Assembly: GCA_900491605.1 (NCBI GenBank) | Contig: UESW01005087.1 | Location: forward strand, 309,011-373,010 | Direction of reading: 5' to 3' | Origin: Calamus simplicifolius | Lineage: Eukaryota; Streptophyta; Magnoliopsida; Arecales; Arecaceae | Length of the DNA: 64,000 nt | In this document: in pieces, positions 41,251-52,740 of the stretch | Layout: every line of letters starts with the position of its first letter | Position numbering within the stretch: the stretch's first letter is position 1 | Notes under the pieces: generated by a model | Seen by the model: only the letters and a program-made list of their open reading frames with translations | Told to the model about the DNA's origin: nothing | Databases searched by the model: none | Position numbers and translations under genes: made by a program

Positions 41251-42586
41251 ATGTTTACAGAGACGGAGCTCCAGTCTAAACTGAAGAAGGATGACGATAC
41301 TACAAGGAAAGAACTAGGAGGATTCTATAAACAGTATGGTTATGAAATCCTAACCCCACCTTCAAAAAGAAAATAGAAGACCAGTAGAAAAACGATATAT
41401 CCTAAAACCTACAGATCCCAGTTTAACAAACAAAATAAATTTCCAAGATGGAAAAAAGGAAACCAAAGAGACAGAAACCTAGGAAGCCTCCCATATGGGA
41501 AAAAGAAAAAAGAGAATCCAGGCCAAAGCAAGAAAATGTTCCAGTATGCTTTAGTTGTGGGAAAAAGGACACTACAAGAAAAATTACGGAATATCCCAGA
41601 TTCAGGAACTAGACATCCCGGATAAACAGAAGAAGAAAATAATGAGAATTATGATTTTGGATAGTGAATCCAATTATTCTTCGGAAGAAGAAGATAATAA
41701 CTCAGAAAACCAAATCCAACTAATTGAAGAAAATGAAAATAGTTCTTTAGAAATTGAGGGATCATCCTCATCCAAGTCAGAAGGAGTTAATCTATGCAGA
41801 TGTACAGAAAAACTCAAAATCAACATGATTAGAAACAAAGATTTCCTCTTTGATCTAGTAGAAAAAATTGATGACCCAGGATTAACTCAAAGAAGAATTC
41901 CAACCCAGCCCTAAGAAAAGCAAGATTCTCAGTCTTCCAGAGATCATTAAGGAAAAGGAGCAAAAAGAAAAATTAAAAATGGATCCAATCTATCGACTCA
42001 GCAAAGAAATTGAACAAATAAAACAAGACATCAGGACACTCCAATTACAAATAAAAAAATCAGAAGGACCAGACAAGGGAAAAAAAATAATTCAAACAAC
42101 AGAAGAAAATGACTACATAAATGAAATTTCAATCAAACCACTGAGATGGTATATCAGGATCACCCTTAAGATCATAGAAGAAGTTCAGACGATCTGTGCC
42201 CTAGTTGACTCAGGATCAGACATAAACTGTATCCCAGAAAGAATTTTTCCTAAAAATTATGGAGAAGAAGCCACTTAGAGGCTACATCCAGCAAGCAATG
42301 AAAACCTCCAGATAGAGTATAAATACCCAGATGTCGACATCTATCACGGAGATTTATGGTTTAAGACAACCTTCTTGTCATCAGAAATGTCCAGACAACT
42401 ATAGTAGGAATGCCATTTTTATCACTATTCCATAAGATCAAAATTGACAAAAATAGTATAACCACCCAAATCTCAGGGGAAAAAGTTAGGTTTAGGTTTT
42501 TTAAAAACCTTAAAGAGCACTCTAACATAGAAAAGAGTTCGTTTTATCGGATAGCTCTTACAAAAGAATTTGAAAAAAAATTTTGA
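41251..42586 (+). pseudogene. Component A3 3' half: capsid tail, zinc knuckle, acidic region, protease
   Basis: Begins within the coat-protein C-terminus (ELQSKLKKDDDTTRKELGGF). The zinc knuckle at 41,547-41,587 reads C-FS-C-GKKG-H-YKKN-Y across a one-base frameshift. Acidic region: 'SNYSSEEEDNNSENQIQLIE'. Protease open in 41,979-42,278 with LVDSGSDINCIPE, intact D-S-G, then a TAG. The 3' end differs from A1/A2: it reads past the usual FRFL stop to 'KSSFYRIALTKEFEKKF'. A3 belongs to a different lineage from A2. Confidence 0.78.
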
Positions 42587-43667
42587 AAATCCAGCATTCT
42601 TGGCCCAAAGAACCCAGACTAGACAAACCAAAATTCTCCCCCAAGACGTCTCAGTATTTGGCTCCAACCTCACCATCTCAAAACCCATAATAATAACCAA
42701 ACAGCCCATCTTCAGCCCAACACCATTCATACAAAACAACCTCAAACTCCAGCAACAGCTTCAAGCCCAAGCTTGGCTCCAGTCCATGCATGTGGAAATC
42801 AAGCCTAGAGGCTCAAGCCCTGCAACTTCAGTAGCAGAGGACTAGAAGCTTCAGACCAACACTATTAATGTCACCCATGTGATTCCCACGTGACACTCTA
42901 GCTTCAGCTCCAGAAGAACACTACCAAGGTCACCCATGTGACCCTCTAGCTTTATCAGGTCACCCATGGGACTCCTCAGCCAATCAAGGTCACCCACGTG
43001 ACTCTCCAGCTTTATCAGGTCACCCATGTGACTCCTCAGCCTTACCTCCAGCTCAGCAGTCAGCCTCAGTAACAAGTAGCTAGAGAATGACACCTCAGCA
43101 ATCTACAACAGCAGCCACAACAGTTCATGCATGTGAAGCTACAGCAGTGACAGTTCACGCATGTGAAGCTACAGCAGCGACAACTAATCAAAATACAACA
43201 ACTCACATATGAGGGACTTTTCTGGTATTAGAGCACTGTTACGAAAAGTAACTCAAGAGCAGCCGCACATGTGCTGCAGTGCTCAAAGGATGGCATAACC
43301 AGCTGTCCTAAATCCAGATGTCCTGCCCCAAACCCAAAACCAATTTTGGATTCCAACTCAGTTGAAGTCCGCAGAAGCTAGTCATCCGGATTTCAACCCA
43401 TTTGAAGTCCACAAAAGCCAGCTGTCCCCAAGGACAGATCCCTTTCCGGATTTCACATAAAATAAAGTCCACACAAGCCAGCCATCAAGCCAGCTATCCC
43501 CAAGGATAGACAAGATTAGATGCCAGCTGTCCCCAAGGACAGATAAGACCGAAAGCCAGCCAGCCTTTTCTCGGACTCCAAACCAAGTGAAGTCCGCATT
43601 GATTACTTTCGGATTCAAACCAAAGTGAAGTCCGCAGACCTTAAACCAGCTGAAGTCCATCCCAGTC
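42587..43667 (+). promoter_or_regulatory. Component A3 intergenic/promoter region
   Basis: The first part (42,590-42,850) has an open A-specific tail (RQTKILPQDVSVFGSNLTIS, rich in Gln/Pro). Then come TCACCCATGTGA modules (42,870-43,040), a duplicated 'CATGTGAAGCTACAGCAG' block (43,125-43,175) and CTGTCC/GGACAG repeats (43,415-43,545). Confidence 0.7.
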
Positions 43668-43674
43668 TATAAAA
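43668..43674 (+). promoter_or_regulatory. TATA box (A3)
   Basis: TATAAAA in AGTCTATAAAAGGATAGCCC, the A3/B5 variant context. Confidence 0.8.
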
Positions 43675-44142
43675 GGATAGCCCTCAACCTATGAGAGGCA
43701 TCCGCCATCTGCCACCAGCCAACACCAAAACCCAAGCGTCCATTCATCATCCTAATACCTCATCCACTACATGCCTCATCCACTACCACCTCATCCACTA
43801 CATGCCTCATCCACTACCTAAAAGCTTCCACCCAAACTCCACTCAACCTCCACTAAAGCCCTCCACTAAACCATGGCCAACCATTAGCCTCCACACCATC
43901 TTCCACTCATTCTTCATTAAAACTTCCGGTTCCACCCAAACTCCACTCAACCTCCACTAAAGCCCTCCACTAAACCATGGCCAACCATTAGCCTTCACAC
44001 CACCTTCCACTCATTCTCCATTAAAACTTCCACTAAACCATAACCATCTATAAAACTCCAAGCCATGACCCTTGCCTCTTTTTATCCTCCAACACCTTGA
44101 CTCTCACATAACCATGAAATCATCTTTTCTTATCCACCATAG
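43675..44142 (+). other. Component A3-type leader fragment
   Basis: Leader of the second lineage, with 'CCTCATCCACTACATG' repeats and two copies of the 'CCCTCCACTAAACCATGGCC' block. It ends at 44,142 in 'CCACCATAGCC', where the sequence inverts. Confidence 0.7.
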
Positions 44143-44579
44143 CCGGGATCTGAATGGCTAATCTAGTCTGAAAGGACTGTGAATGGCAGGAATCTGCAGA
44201 TGGTTAAGTGATGAAAGGAGGAAAGGTGATGGTTACAGAAGAAGGGCTATGGTGGATAAGGAAAGATGATTTCATCGTTATGTGAGGGTCAAGGTGTTGG
44301 AGGATCCAAAGAGGCAAGGGTCATGGCTCGGAGTTTTATAGATGGTTATGGTTTAGTGGAAGTTTTAATGGAGAATGAGTGGAAGGTGGTGTGGAGGCTA
44401 ATGGTTGGCCATGGTTTAGTGGAGGGCTTTAGTGGAGGTTGAGTGGAGTTTGGGTGGAAGCTTTTAGGTAGCGGATGAGGCATGTAGTGGATGAGGTATT
44501 AGGATGATGAATGGAGGCTTGGGTTTTGGTGTTGGTTGGTGGCGGATGGCGGATGCCTCTCACAGGTTGAGGGCTATCC
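44143..44579 (-). other. Leader fragment downstream of B5 promoter
   Basis: Minus-strand leader of the A3/B5 variant. Together with 43,675-44,142 it forms a large inverted repeat centred near 44,142. Confidence 0.7.
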
Positions 44580-44586
44580 TTTTATA
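44580..44586 (-). promoter_or_regulatory. TATA box (B5)
   Basis: TATAAAA on the minus strand, within TATATAAAAGGATAGCCC. Confidence 0.8.
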
Positions 44587-45557
44587 TACTAGGATGGACT
44601 TCAGCTGGTTTAAGGTATGTGGACTTCACTTTGGTTTGAATCCGGAAGTAATCAATGCAGACTTCACTCGGTTTGGAGTCCGAGAAAAGGCTGGCTGGCT
44701 TTCGATCTTGTCTATCCTTGGGGACAGCTGGCATCTAATCTTGTCTATCCTTGGGGATAGCTGGCTGGATGGCTGGCTTGTGCGGACTTCATTTTATTTG
44801 AAATCCAGAAAGGGATCTATCCTTGGGGACAGTTGGCTATTGACTTTTGATCATATCTGTCCTTGGGGACAGCTGGCTTCTGCAGACTTCAAATGGGTTG
44901 AAATCCAGATGATTGGCTTCTATGGACTTCAACTGAGTTGGAATCCAAAATTGGTTTTGGGTTTGGGGTAGGACATCCGGATTTAGGACAGCTAGTTATG
45001 CCATCCTTTGAGCACTGCAACACATGTGCGACTGCTCTTGAGTTACTTCCGTAACAGTGCTCTAATACCAGAAAAGTCCCTCATATGTGAGTTGTTGTAT
45101 TCTGATTGATTGTCACTGCTGTAGCTTCACATGCGTGAACTGTCACTACTATAGCTTCACATGCGTGAACTATTGTGGTTGTTGCTATAGATTGCTAAGG
45201 TGTCATTCTCTGGCTACTTGTTGCTGAGACTGACTGCTGAGCTGGGGGATAAGGCTAAGGAGTCACATGGGTGACCTGATAAAGCTGGATAGTCATGTGG
45301 GTGACCTTGATTGGCTGAGGAGTCATATGGGTGACCTGATAAAGCTGGAGGGTCACATGGGTGACCTTGGAAGTGTTCTTCTGGAGCTGAAGCTGGAGTG
45401 TCACGTGGGAGTCACATGGGTGACATTAATAGTGTTGGTCTGAAGCTTCTGATCCTCTACTACCGAAGTTGCTGGGCTTGAGCCTCTGGGCTTGATTTCC
45501 ACATGCGTGGACTGGAGCTTCATGCGGGTGAAGATGTAGGGTCTATCATATGATGGG
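44587..45557 (-). promoter_or_regulatory. Component B5 intergenic/promoter region
   Basis: Matches the A3 intergenic region closely: the same TCACCCATGTGA modules (45,255-45,430), the duplicated 'CACATGCGTGAACTGT' block (45,125-45,175) and the CTGTCC/GGACAG array (44,705-44,875). No gene. Confidence 0.75.
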
Positions 45558-46771
45558 CTACATTATATCATAGTCCTCATATAGATCTTGGGCGTCTTGC
45601 AAGCATAGTTGCCCTGCAGGCTTGGGCTGAGATGAACTGATATCCTCTTCTTCATCAGAGTCTCCTAGTTGCAACAATTCTTCTAATAATTTTTTCTTTA
45701 AGTCTTTCTTGCTAGGAGTTTTGTTTGAAGAAGGAGAAGTGGTCAGTTTTTCTGTCTTTGGGAATTGTCTGGGGCTATTATAAGTAATTAGCCATCGGCT
45801 GATATTACTTAGTGATAACCTCTCACCGGGTTGGAAGTTCTTCCACCATTTGATTCTGAATCGTCTTTCTAATATGAGTGGATACTGTTGGTCAAGAGAT
45901 CTACTGTCAGCAAAATCCCATCCCATAATCCACGGGACTTGAATTCAGCTGTAAACATGATGGGTTTATTTCTATAAAAGGCTGTCTTCATATGGTTATG
46001 GAAATAATTCCAGGCTGATAATATTGGTTCTAGAAGGATATCTATTGTTATTCCAAAGTAAACCCACCAATCATAGGTCCAGCTGGGAATCTTTTTGTCG
46101 AATTTTGGGCTGAAACTGAGAAACCAACTATGATCTGTGGGCTTGAGATAAAAGGCCTTGTACCAGGCTTCTTGGTAGTCAAAATAGTTGTATTGAGAGG
46201 GCTGAAATCTTTGAGAGAAGGTCTTGGGTTGGAATGGATTTCCCCATTCCTCCTTAGTTATGAACTTCTTGATTTTGAGTTTCGAATAGGCGACTGCCTC
46301 TGAGTTTTGTTCTGGTTTGTGGGTTACTTCTACTGAATCTGTATCTACTAAGATAAACTCATAATACTCCTAGATTTTTAATGGACTCTGGAGTCCCTCG
46401 GGCAAGTGGTATTGGGTAATCTTCCCATTAACCGAAGGGAAGATCCTGATTAGTTTTGAGACTTGATTGTCCCCTATTTCATCTTGTTCCAGTAGTTTGA
46501 CTGTAAGGGAGCACTTCTTACAGTAATATGGATTAAACATGGTTGTTCTGGAGGGGCTAAACCTGGTTTGTTCTGTAGTATTGCTAGGGCTAGGAGGAGA
46601 TCATTTCTAAGCTGCTTGGGAATAGGTTTGGGAAGATGAGACCAAGGCTGAGTACTGAGGTCTGAGAGGGAGGAAGGTTCTGGGTGGAGTCAATACCGAA
46701 TATTGGTTACTGAGGGGGACTGAAGTTACTAATTTTGCATAGGATGCTTTGGTTCTGGGTCGGTCTAACAT
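45558..46771 (-). pseudogene. Component B5 ORF2 protein, function unknown
   Basis: From ATG 46,771 to stop 45,558. The last 122 codons are open (WDFADSRSLDQQYPLILERR, then an acidic 'DSDEEEDISSSQPKPAGQL' tail). The Pro/Ser-rich N-terminus has a TAA after 'QTYSQAA'. One indel lies near 45,945. The tail and aromatic core agree with B1-B4 at most positions, so ORF2 was conserved in both lineages. Confidence 0.75.
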
Positions 46772-47340
46772 CGTGTTCCTGTAAGGAATTCATGGGTCAG
46801 AAAGTCTGGAAAACTTTTTTTTGTGCCTTTCAGAAATTCTATTTCAACATCAAATACTGACAAAATGGCTTGCCATCTAGCAAAAATTTGTTTCAAAACA
46901 AGATTTTCAATGTCCTTTTCTAAAACTTCTTTGGCTAGTTTGCAATCAATTCTGAAATTTTTTTTTTAAAATATAAATCCTCTTGGAATTTCTGAATGCA
47001 TAAGACAATTGATAAAACTTTCTTTTTTATCATGATGTAATTCTTCTAAGTGTTAGTCCATATCCCTGAGTGATATCTAACTAATGCTTCTCTGTTATGG
47101 GTTTTTTGCTTAAGTATTCCTTCAAATCCTATATCTGAAGCATCTGTCTCAACTATGACTAATACTGTTGGATCTAATAACTCTAGACAGGGAAGACTTT
47201 TGACTAGAGTTTTTACCTTCCTCACTACTTGAGTATGTTCTTCGGTCCATCCTTTTTTCCTTTTTCTAAGCTGGGCGTATAAGGGTTCTAGAATGAACCT
47301 GATATTTGGAACAAAGTCTGCCACATAATTAAGGCATCCT
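46729..47340 (-). pseudogene. Component B5 RNase H
   Basis: Open in 47,324-47,046: 'VIVETDASDIGFEGILKQKT' keeps the first catalytic Asp. The middle part is broken near 47,040 and in the T-run at 46,960. The ORF1 stop is TAG at 46,729-46,731, where other copies have TAA one codon later. Confidence 0.8.
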
Positions 47341-48180
47341 AAAAATCTTTATAATTTGGTTTTTTCTTTGATCTTGTCTAGGAATTTATCTACAAATTCT
47401 ACTGACCTTTCTATAGGTTTAATGGTTCTTTGGTAGATATAGTGTCCTAAAAATCTGATCTTGGTTTGAAAAATTTTTATTTTAGGTGCTGAGACCACTA
47501 ATCCATTTTGCTTTGTTAAGTTATGAAAGAGCCTAATGTGCTTAACATGTTGATCTAGGTCTTCTGAGAAGATGAGGACATCATCTATATAAACTATTGT
47601 AAATTGAGTAAACTGGTTAAAGATTTCATTCATCATGTTCTGAAATTCACTTGGAGCATTTTTTAATCCAAAGGGCATTACATTCCATTCGTAATGTCCG
47701 AAGGGTATTGTAAAGGCTGTTTTATATCTATCTGCCTCAGTAATCTGAATCTGTCAAAATCCTGATTTCATGTTAAATTTGGAAAATATTTTCGCTTTGT
47801 ATAGTCTAGATAATAAGTCTTTTTATTAGGTATAGGATACCTAATCCATTCTAAAACCTTATTCAAAGGTTTATAGTTTATAACTAATCTGGCTGTTCCT
47901 CTTTCTAATTCTAAGGCTTTCTGGACATAAAAGGCTGAACATGACCATGGGGACTTACTAGGTCTGATAAGCCTTTTATCTAAAAGATCTGTTATTTCTT
48001 TTTACAATATTCTAGTAGTTCTAAATTCATTTGGATTGGTCTTTTGTAGGGATTTTGGTTTCACTAAAGTCTTTGATGTAGGGTGGACTAACTTGGTGTT
48101 TTTTCCTATTCCAGAAGGCTGTAGGGTCTTGACTGCATAATTTCTTTTCTAATTTTTCTTATATATCTTTTATTCTGATC
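47341..48180 (-). pseudogene. Component B5 reverse transcriptase
   Basis: The palm region is open in 47,678-47,349 with MPFGLKNAPSEFQ and YIDDVLIFSED. A TGA replaces TGG in FWQIQI (about 47,756) and a one-base loss in the K-run near 47,823 shifts the fingers. The 5' block 'AFWNRKKHQVSPPYIKDFSE' is readable. Confidence 0.88.
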
Positions 48181-48900
48181 TTCCATGATTCTAGCTGTAG
48201 CTGTTCTTCTATTCTATTTATTCTTATTTCTTCTTTAAGTTGCTATTTTTTATTTTTTTAAAACTGTATTTTTTGGTTGCTACATTCTCTTAATTGATTG
48301 ACTCTTTTGAGTTCGACAGGGTCTATGAACCTAAAGTTGACTGAGTTTCCTAGGACATAAGTGGTTATGCCTTCTTTGTTAACCTCCATTTTGTAGAGGA
48401 GCATTAAAAATGGTGTTCCTATGATGATTGTCTGAATATCCTTAACTACGATGAAAGTTGTCTTAAAGCAGATGTTATCTTGACAGACATGCATATGTGT
48501 AATCTTGTATTTTACCTTAAGACTTTTACTGTTGGCTGTATAGAGATTTTGCGGTTTTTCATAGTATTTTCTGAAAAATAATCCTTCTGGGATGCAGTTC
48601 TTGTCTACTCCCGAGTTTACTAAGGCATAGGTTTCCCTAATCTCATTCTTGATTACCAACTTAATCTTAACGTGCCATTTTTGCCTTTGGATTATCGTAG
48701 TCTCTTTTGGATGATCATCTTGTTTATTTTCTGCTAGTTCCTCTTCTAGGGATATTTCTTTTTCCCTATCTGATTTTTTCAGATTTTGTATTTCTGATTG
48801 TATTCTTTTGATTTCTTGTCTTATTTGTTCATTTTCTCTTTTGGGCTGATAAGCTGGTTTTACTTTAGGCTTTTCTTCTGGTCTGATTATTGCTGGTGGA
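48181..48900 (-). pseudogene. Component B5 aspartic protease and coiled coils
   Basis: 133 open codons (48,659-48,258). The catalytic block reads ALVNSGVDKNCIPEG, with Asn for the catalytic Asp and Lys for Met. 'FIVVKDIQTIIIGTPFL' and 'VNFRFIDPVELKRVNQLREC' follow. Here the FRF strand continues into the RT linker, in contrast to the stop in component A. Confidence 0.8.
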
Positions 48901-49539
48901 CTTAGAGTCTCTATTGGCTTGTTATGACTATTTGTTGGATCATTTCTCTAATGTGTCTATTAATTGTTTCTTGGTTTGATTGTTTATTCTCTGGTTGGGG
49001 ATGTCTCAGGGTTTGATACTTATCATTTTTTTGTCTTTTTCTAAGAGGGACATCCTTGAACTAATTCCTTCATCTGTGTTTTTTCCAACTACTCTTACTG
49101 ACTTGAAAGAGTGTTGTTCTTTAGGTTTTTTATCCTTAAGCCATGCTAAGTACTTATTTTTGATTTCCTTATTTTTGCATGCTACCTCGAGCCATGCAAA
49201 GTAAGGAATTTCTAACCTTAACTCTTTCATGCAACCGTAATATTCTTTTTTTAGAGTTTCTCTTTCCTCTGCATTTGTGGCTTCCCAAAGCCATTTAACA
49301 TTATCTTTATTCTGTTCTGACAAGAAATTTTTCCTAATCTTTTCTTTGTTTATTTCATATCCTTTTAAGTCTTCTTCTTCCTTTCTCATCTGGTTGAGAA
49401 GTTCATTTTTCATAATTAGTCTTAGCATATTTTATGGCTTCTTTTGGTTTAAGTTTGGGTGTTGGGATTCATAGTTCTCTAACCTCTCTAACAAATCAAG
49501 TTTCCGAACCTTAGTTAATCTCTTAATCATTTTTTCCAT
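48901..49539 (-). pseudogene. Component B5 ORF1 5' part: N-terminal module and domain X
   Basis: ATG at 49,539 gives MEKMIKRLTKVRKLDLLERL then ENYESQHPN with no stop through the first ~40 codons, the only B copy in which this module is still open. A one-base change near 49,436 then shifts the frame. Domain X is open for 140 codons (49,428-49,006). Because it lacks the early stop, this copy best shows that the module belongs to ORF1. Confidence 0.8.
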
Positions 49540-50079
49540 TGCTTTCTAAGGGTTGATGATGGATCAACAGCCGGAACACTGCCGGGAACACTGCCGGTCT
49601 TACACCTCTCTACCGGTCTTACGCTTACCAATGGTCTTACGCTTACCAACGGTCTCACGTTTACCGTCATCTCCTAAGAACTTGGTGGATAATTAAGAGG
49701 CCCGCTTAACTAATATTCTTCTTCCAGATGAGTTAAGGCTAAGAGACTATATCTCCTAACACCCTTGACCTTTTACGTAAAAAGAGTTACTACTGGTGTT
49801 ATCATTTGATTAACATGTTTCTATCTTATTGTCCTTCGTGTGAAGGAATGGTGTTTGTGCAAAAATTAAAAGGCAAACAACAAAAGTAAAGTGCTATCGC
49901 AAGGATTAAAAAGCAACTGCTGTGTTTGCAAAAGAAGAAGAGTAGCTTAATCTATGAATAGAAAACATTTTCCATACTGAATAAAAACATTAGACTGCAA
50001 AAGTAAGTAGCAGTAGAAGGCAACTTCTTAGCCCTTTAGGATCACATCCTGCCTTGGCTCATTATTCCCTTGGGTCATA

Positions 50080-50097
50080 AATATGTTTGCACATATC
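50080..50097 (-). other. Leader stem-loop (B5)
   Basis: GATATGT-GCAA-ACATATT: the terminal pair becomes a G-T wobble. Confidence 0.7.
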
Positions 50098-50182
50098 CGC
50101 TCAGGAGGTGTGATACTTGTGGGTTAAGAATTTGATTTAAAAGAAACTGTCATATAGTTTGCAAAAATTAAAAGCGACTATA

Positions 50183-50193
50183 CTCTTCTCCCC
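50183..50193 (-). other. Purine tract (B5)
   Basis: GGGGAGAAGAG on the minus strand. Confidence 0.4.
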
Positions 50194-50467
50194 TGGAAAA
50201 GAAAATTTTTTGCACAAGATTTTTAAAACAAAGCTGATATTAAATTTTTTGCACAACATTTTTAAAACAAAGCTATATTTAAACTATGCATAGAAACTGG
50301 TACTAGATTTCTTAAAACTGAAGGAACTTACAACTGAAAGCTAAAGATTTTCAACTGGAGTTTACAAGAGACTGGCCCAAGTTGGCCTTGACAAGGTAGC
50401 CGGGGTCGGCTCTAACAGGGTATTGGATGAACAAGGTTGTTCCTGGGACAAGAAATTAGCCAAACAT

Positions 50468-50480
50468 GGCTCTGATACCA
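50468..50480 (-). other. Primer-binding site, tRNA-Met(i)
   Basis: Perfect TGGTATCAGAGCC on the minus strand, followed by ATGTTTGGC. Confidence 0.9.
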
Positions 50481-50528
50481 ATTCTTTCTAGGCCTAGGAT
50501 CTGAATGGCTAATCTAGTCTGAAAGGTC

Positions 50529-52510
50529 AAGGGTTTTTCTCCATATTTGCCTCATCCACTACATGCCTCATCCACTACAACCTCATCCACTACATGCCTC
50601 ATCCACTACCTAAAAACTTCCACCCAAACTCCACTCAACCTCCACTAAAGCCCTCCACTAAACCATGGCCAACCATTAGCCTCCACACCACCTTCCACTC
50701 ATTCTCCATTAAAACTTCCACTAAACCATAGCCATATATAAAACTCCGAGCCATGACCCTTGCCTCTTTTCATCCTCCAACACCTTGACCCTCACATAAC
50801 CATGAAATCATCTTTCCTTATCCACCATAGCCCTTCTTCCGTAACCACCTCATCCACTACCAAAAACTTTCACCCAAACTCCACTCAACCTCCACTAAAT
50901 CCCTCCACTAAACCATGGCCAACCATTAGCCTCCACACCATCTTCCACTCATTCTCCATTAAAACTTCCACTAAACCATAACCATCTATAAAACTTTTAG
51001 GTTGGAGAAAGTGATGGTTACGGAAGAAGGGCTATGGTGGATAAGGAAAGATGATTTCATGGTTATGTGAGGGTCAAGGTGTTGGAGGATGAAAAGAGGC
51101 AAGGGTCATGGCTTGGAGTTTTATAGATGGTTATGGTTTAGTGGAAGTTTTAATGGAGAATGAGTGGAAGGTTGTGTGGAGGCTAATGGTTGGTCATGGT
51201 TTAGTGGAGGGCTTTAGTGGAGGTTGAGTGGAGTTTGGGTGGAAGCTACATGCCTCATCCACTACCTAAAAGCTTATACATGCCTCATCCACTACCTAAA
51301 AGCTTCCACCCAACTTCACTCAACCTCCACTAAAGCCCTCCACTAAACCATGGCCAACCATTAGCCTCCACACCACCTTCCACTCATTCTCCATTAAAAC
51401 TTCCACTAAACCATAACCATCTATAAACTTTAAGCCATGACCCTTGCCATGGTTTAGTGGAGGGCTTTAGTGGAGGTTGAGTGGATTTTGGGTGGAAGCT
51501 TTTAGGTAGTGGATGAGGCATGTAGTGGATGAGGTGGTAAACCATGGCCAACCATTAGCCTATGGTGGATAAGGAAATATGATTTCATGGTTATGTGAGA
51601 GTCAAGGTGTTGGAGGATGAAAAGAGGCAAGGGTCACAGCTCGGAGTTTTATAGATGGTTATGGTTTAGTGGAAGTTTTAATGGAGAATGAGTGGAAGGT
51701 GGTGTGGAGGCTAATGGTTGGCCATGGTTTACTGGAGGGCTTTAGTGGAGGTTGAGTGGAGTTTGGGTGGAAGCTTTAAGGTGTTGGATGAGGCATGTAG
51801 TGGATGAGGCATGTAGCTTCATCCGGAAAGGTGATGGTTACGGAAGAAGGGCTATGGTGGATAAGGAAAGATGATTTCATGGTTATGTGAGGGTCAAGGT
51901 GTTGCTCCATTAAAAGAGGCAAGGGTCATGGCTCGGAGTTTTATAGATGGTTATGGTTTAGTGGAAGTTTTAATGGAGAATGAGTGGAAGGTGGTGTGGA
52001 GGCTAATGGTTGGCCATGGTTTACTGGAGGGCTTTAGTGGAGGTTGAGTGGAGTTATGGTTTAGTGGAAGTTTTAATGGAGAATGAGTGGAAGGTGGTGT
52101 GGAGGCTAATGGTTGGCCATGGTTTAGTGGAGGGCTTTAGTGGAGGTTGAGTGGAGTTTGGGTGGAAGCTTTTAGGTAGTGGATGAGGTGGTAGTGGATG
52201 AGGCATGTAGTGGATGAGGTGGTAGTGGATGATGAATGGAGGTTGGAGGATGAAAAGATGATTTCATGGTTATGTGAGGGTCAAGGTATTGGAGGATGAA
52301 AAGAGGCAAGGGTCATGGCTTGGAGTTTTATAGATGGTTATGGTTTAGTAGAAGTTTTAATGGAGAATGAGTGGAAGGTGGTGTGGAGGCTAATGGTTGG
52401 CCATGGTTTAGTGGAGGGCTTTAGTGGAGGTTGAGTGGAGTTTGGGTGGAAGCTTTTAGGTAGTGGATGAGGCATGTAGTGGATGAGGTGGTAGTGGATG
52501 ATGAATGGTT
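50529..52510. repeat. Scrambled leader fragments in alternating orientation
   Basis: About 2 kb made only of A3/B5-type leader pieces. Plus orientation (CTCCAC...) at about 50,545-50,995, 51,246-51,445 and a short piece near 51,540. Minus orientation (GTGGAG...) at about 51,000-51,245, 51,447-51,535 and 51,560-52,510, the last with several internal duplications. No coding potential. The pieces can pair with each other extensively. Confidence 0.8.
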
Positions 52511-52740
52511 GGTCCATGGTACACTGGGTAGGTTTGGTACACTGATTGGAGTAGCCTTGCTAGCCTGGTACAATGATTGGGGTAGGTTGGAATATGTTTG
52601 GTACAATTATTGGGGTAGCATGATTGCTCTGGTACAATTATTGGGGTAGCTTGGTACACTAATTGAAGGAGGTGGATAGGTCTGGTACAATGATTGAGTT
52701 GACATGGGACCACACCCAATTGTGGAAGGTACATGGATTA
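52511..52740 (+). repeat. Group 2 leader repeat array (TGGTACAATGATTGG)
   Basis: Imperfect ~22-40 bp repeats built on 'TGGTACA(A/C)T(G/T)ATTGGGGTAG', followed by 'GAGTTGACATGGGACC'. The same array occurs at 55,389-55,617 directly before a primer-binding site, so this is the leader of the second virus. It ends where group 2 promoter sequence begins in the other orientation. Confidence 0.75.

Larger units (their letters stand above)
41251..44142 (+). mobile_element. Endogenous pararetrovirus copy A3 (component A, 5' truncated)
   Basis: Plus-strand 3' half of a component A genome: capsid tail, knuckle, protease, intergenic region, TATA box, leader. Again the protease is followed by promoter, not RT. 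Its promoter and leader are the variant shared with B5, so A3 and B5 look like the two components of one virus lineage. It ends at an inverted junction near the primer-binding site. Confidence 0.8.
44143..50528 (-). mobile_element. Endogenous pararetrovirus copy B5 (component B)
   Basis: A complete minus-strand component B copy of the A3-type lineage. Landmark spacing is 6,351 bp. Same gene order as B1-B4, but with clear sequence divergence. For example, its domain X has DNVKWLWEATNAEE, matching component A more closely than the EKRNWLWEATNAEE of B1-B4. Confidence 0.85.
49540..50528 (-). other. Component B5 leader
   Basis: 18-nt repeats (49,620-49,660), stem-loop, purine tract and primer-binding site, with sequence beyond the primer-binding site to about 50,528. 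A local duplication 'TTTGCACAA(G/C)ATTTTTAAAACAAAGCT' is seen at 50,210-50,275. Confidence 0.75.

Noticed and set aside
52467..52734. Tyr/Pro-rich ORFs in the 52.4-52.7 kb and 55.4-55.6 kb repeats
   Set aside because: Frames through the TGGTACAATGATTGG leader repeat. Low complexity, opposite frames equally open.
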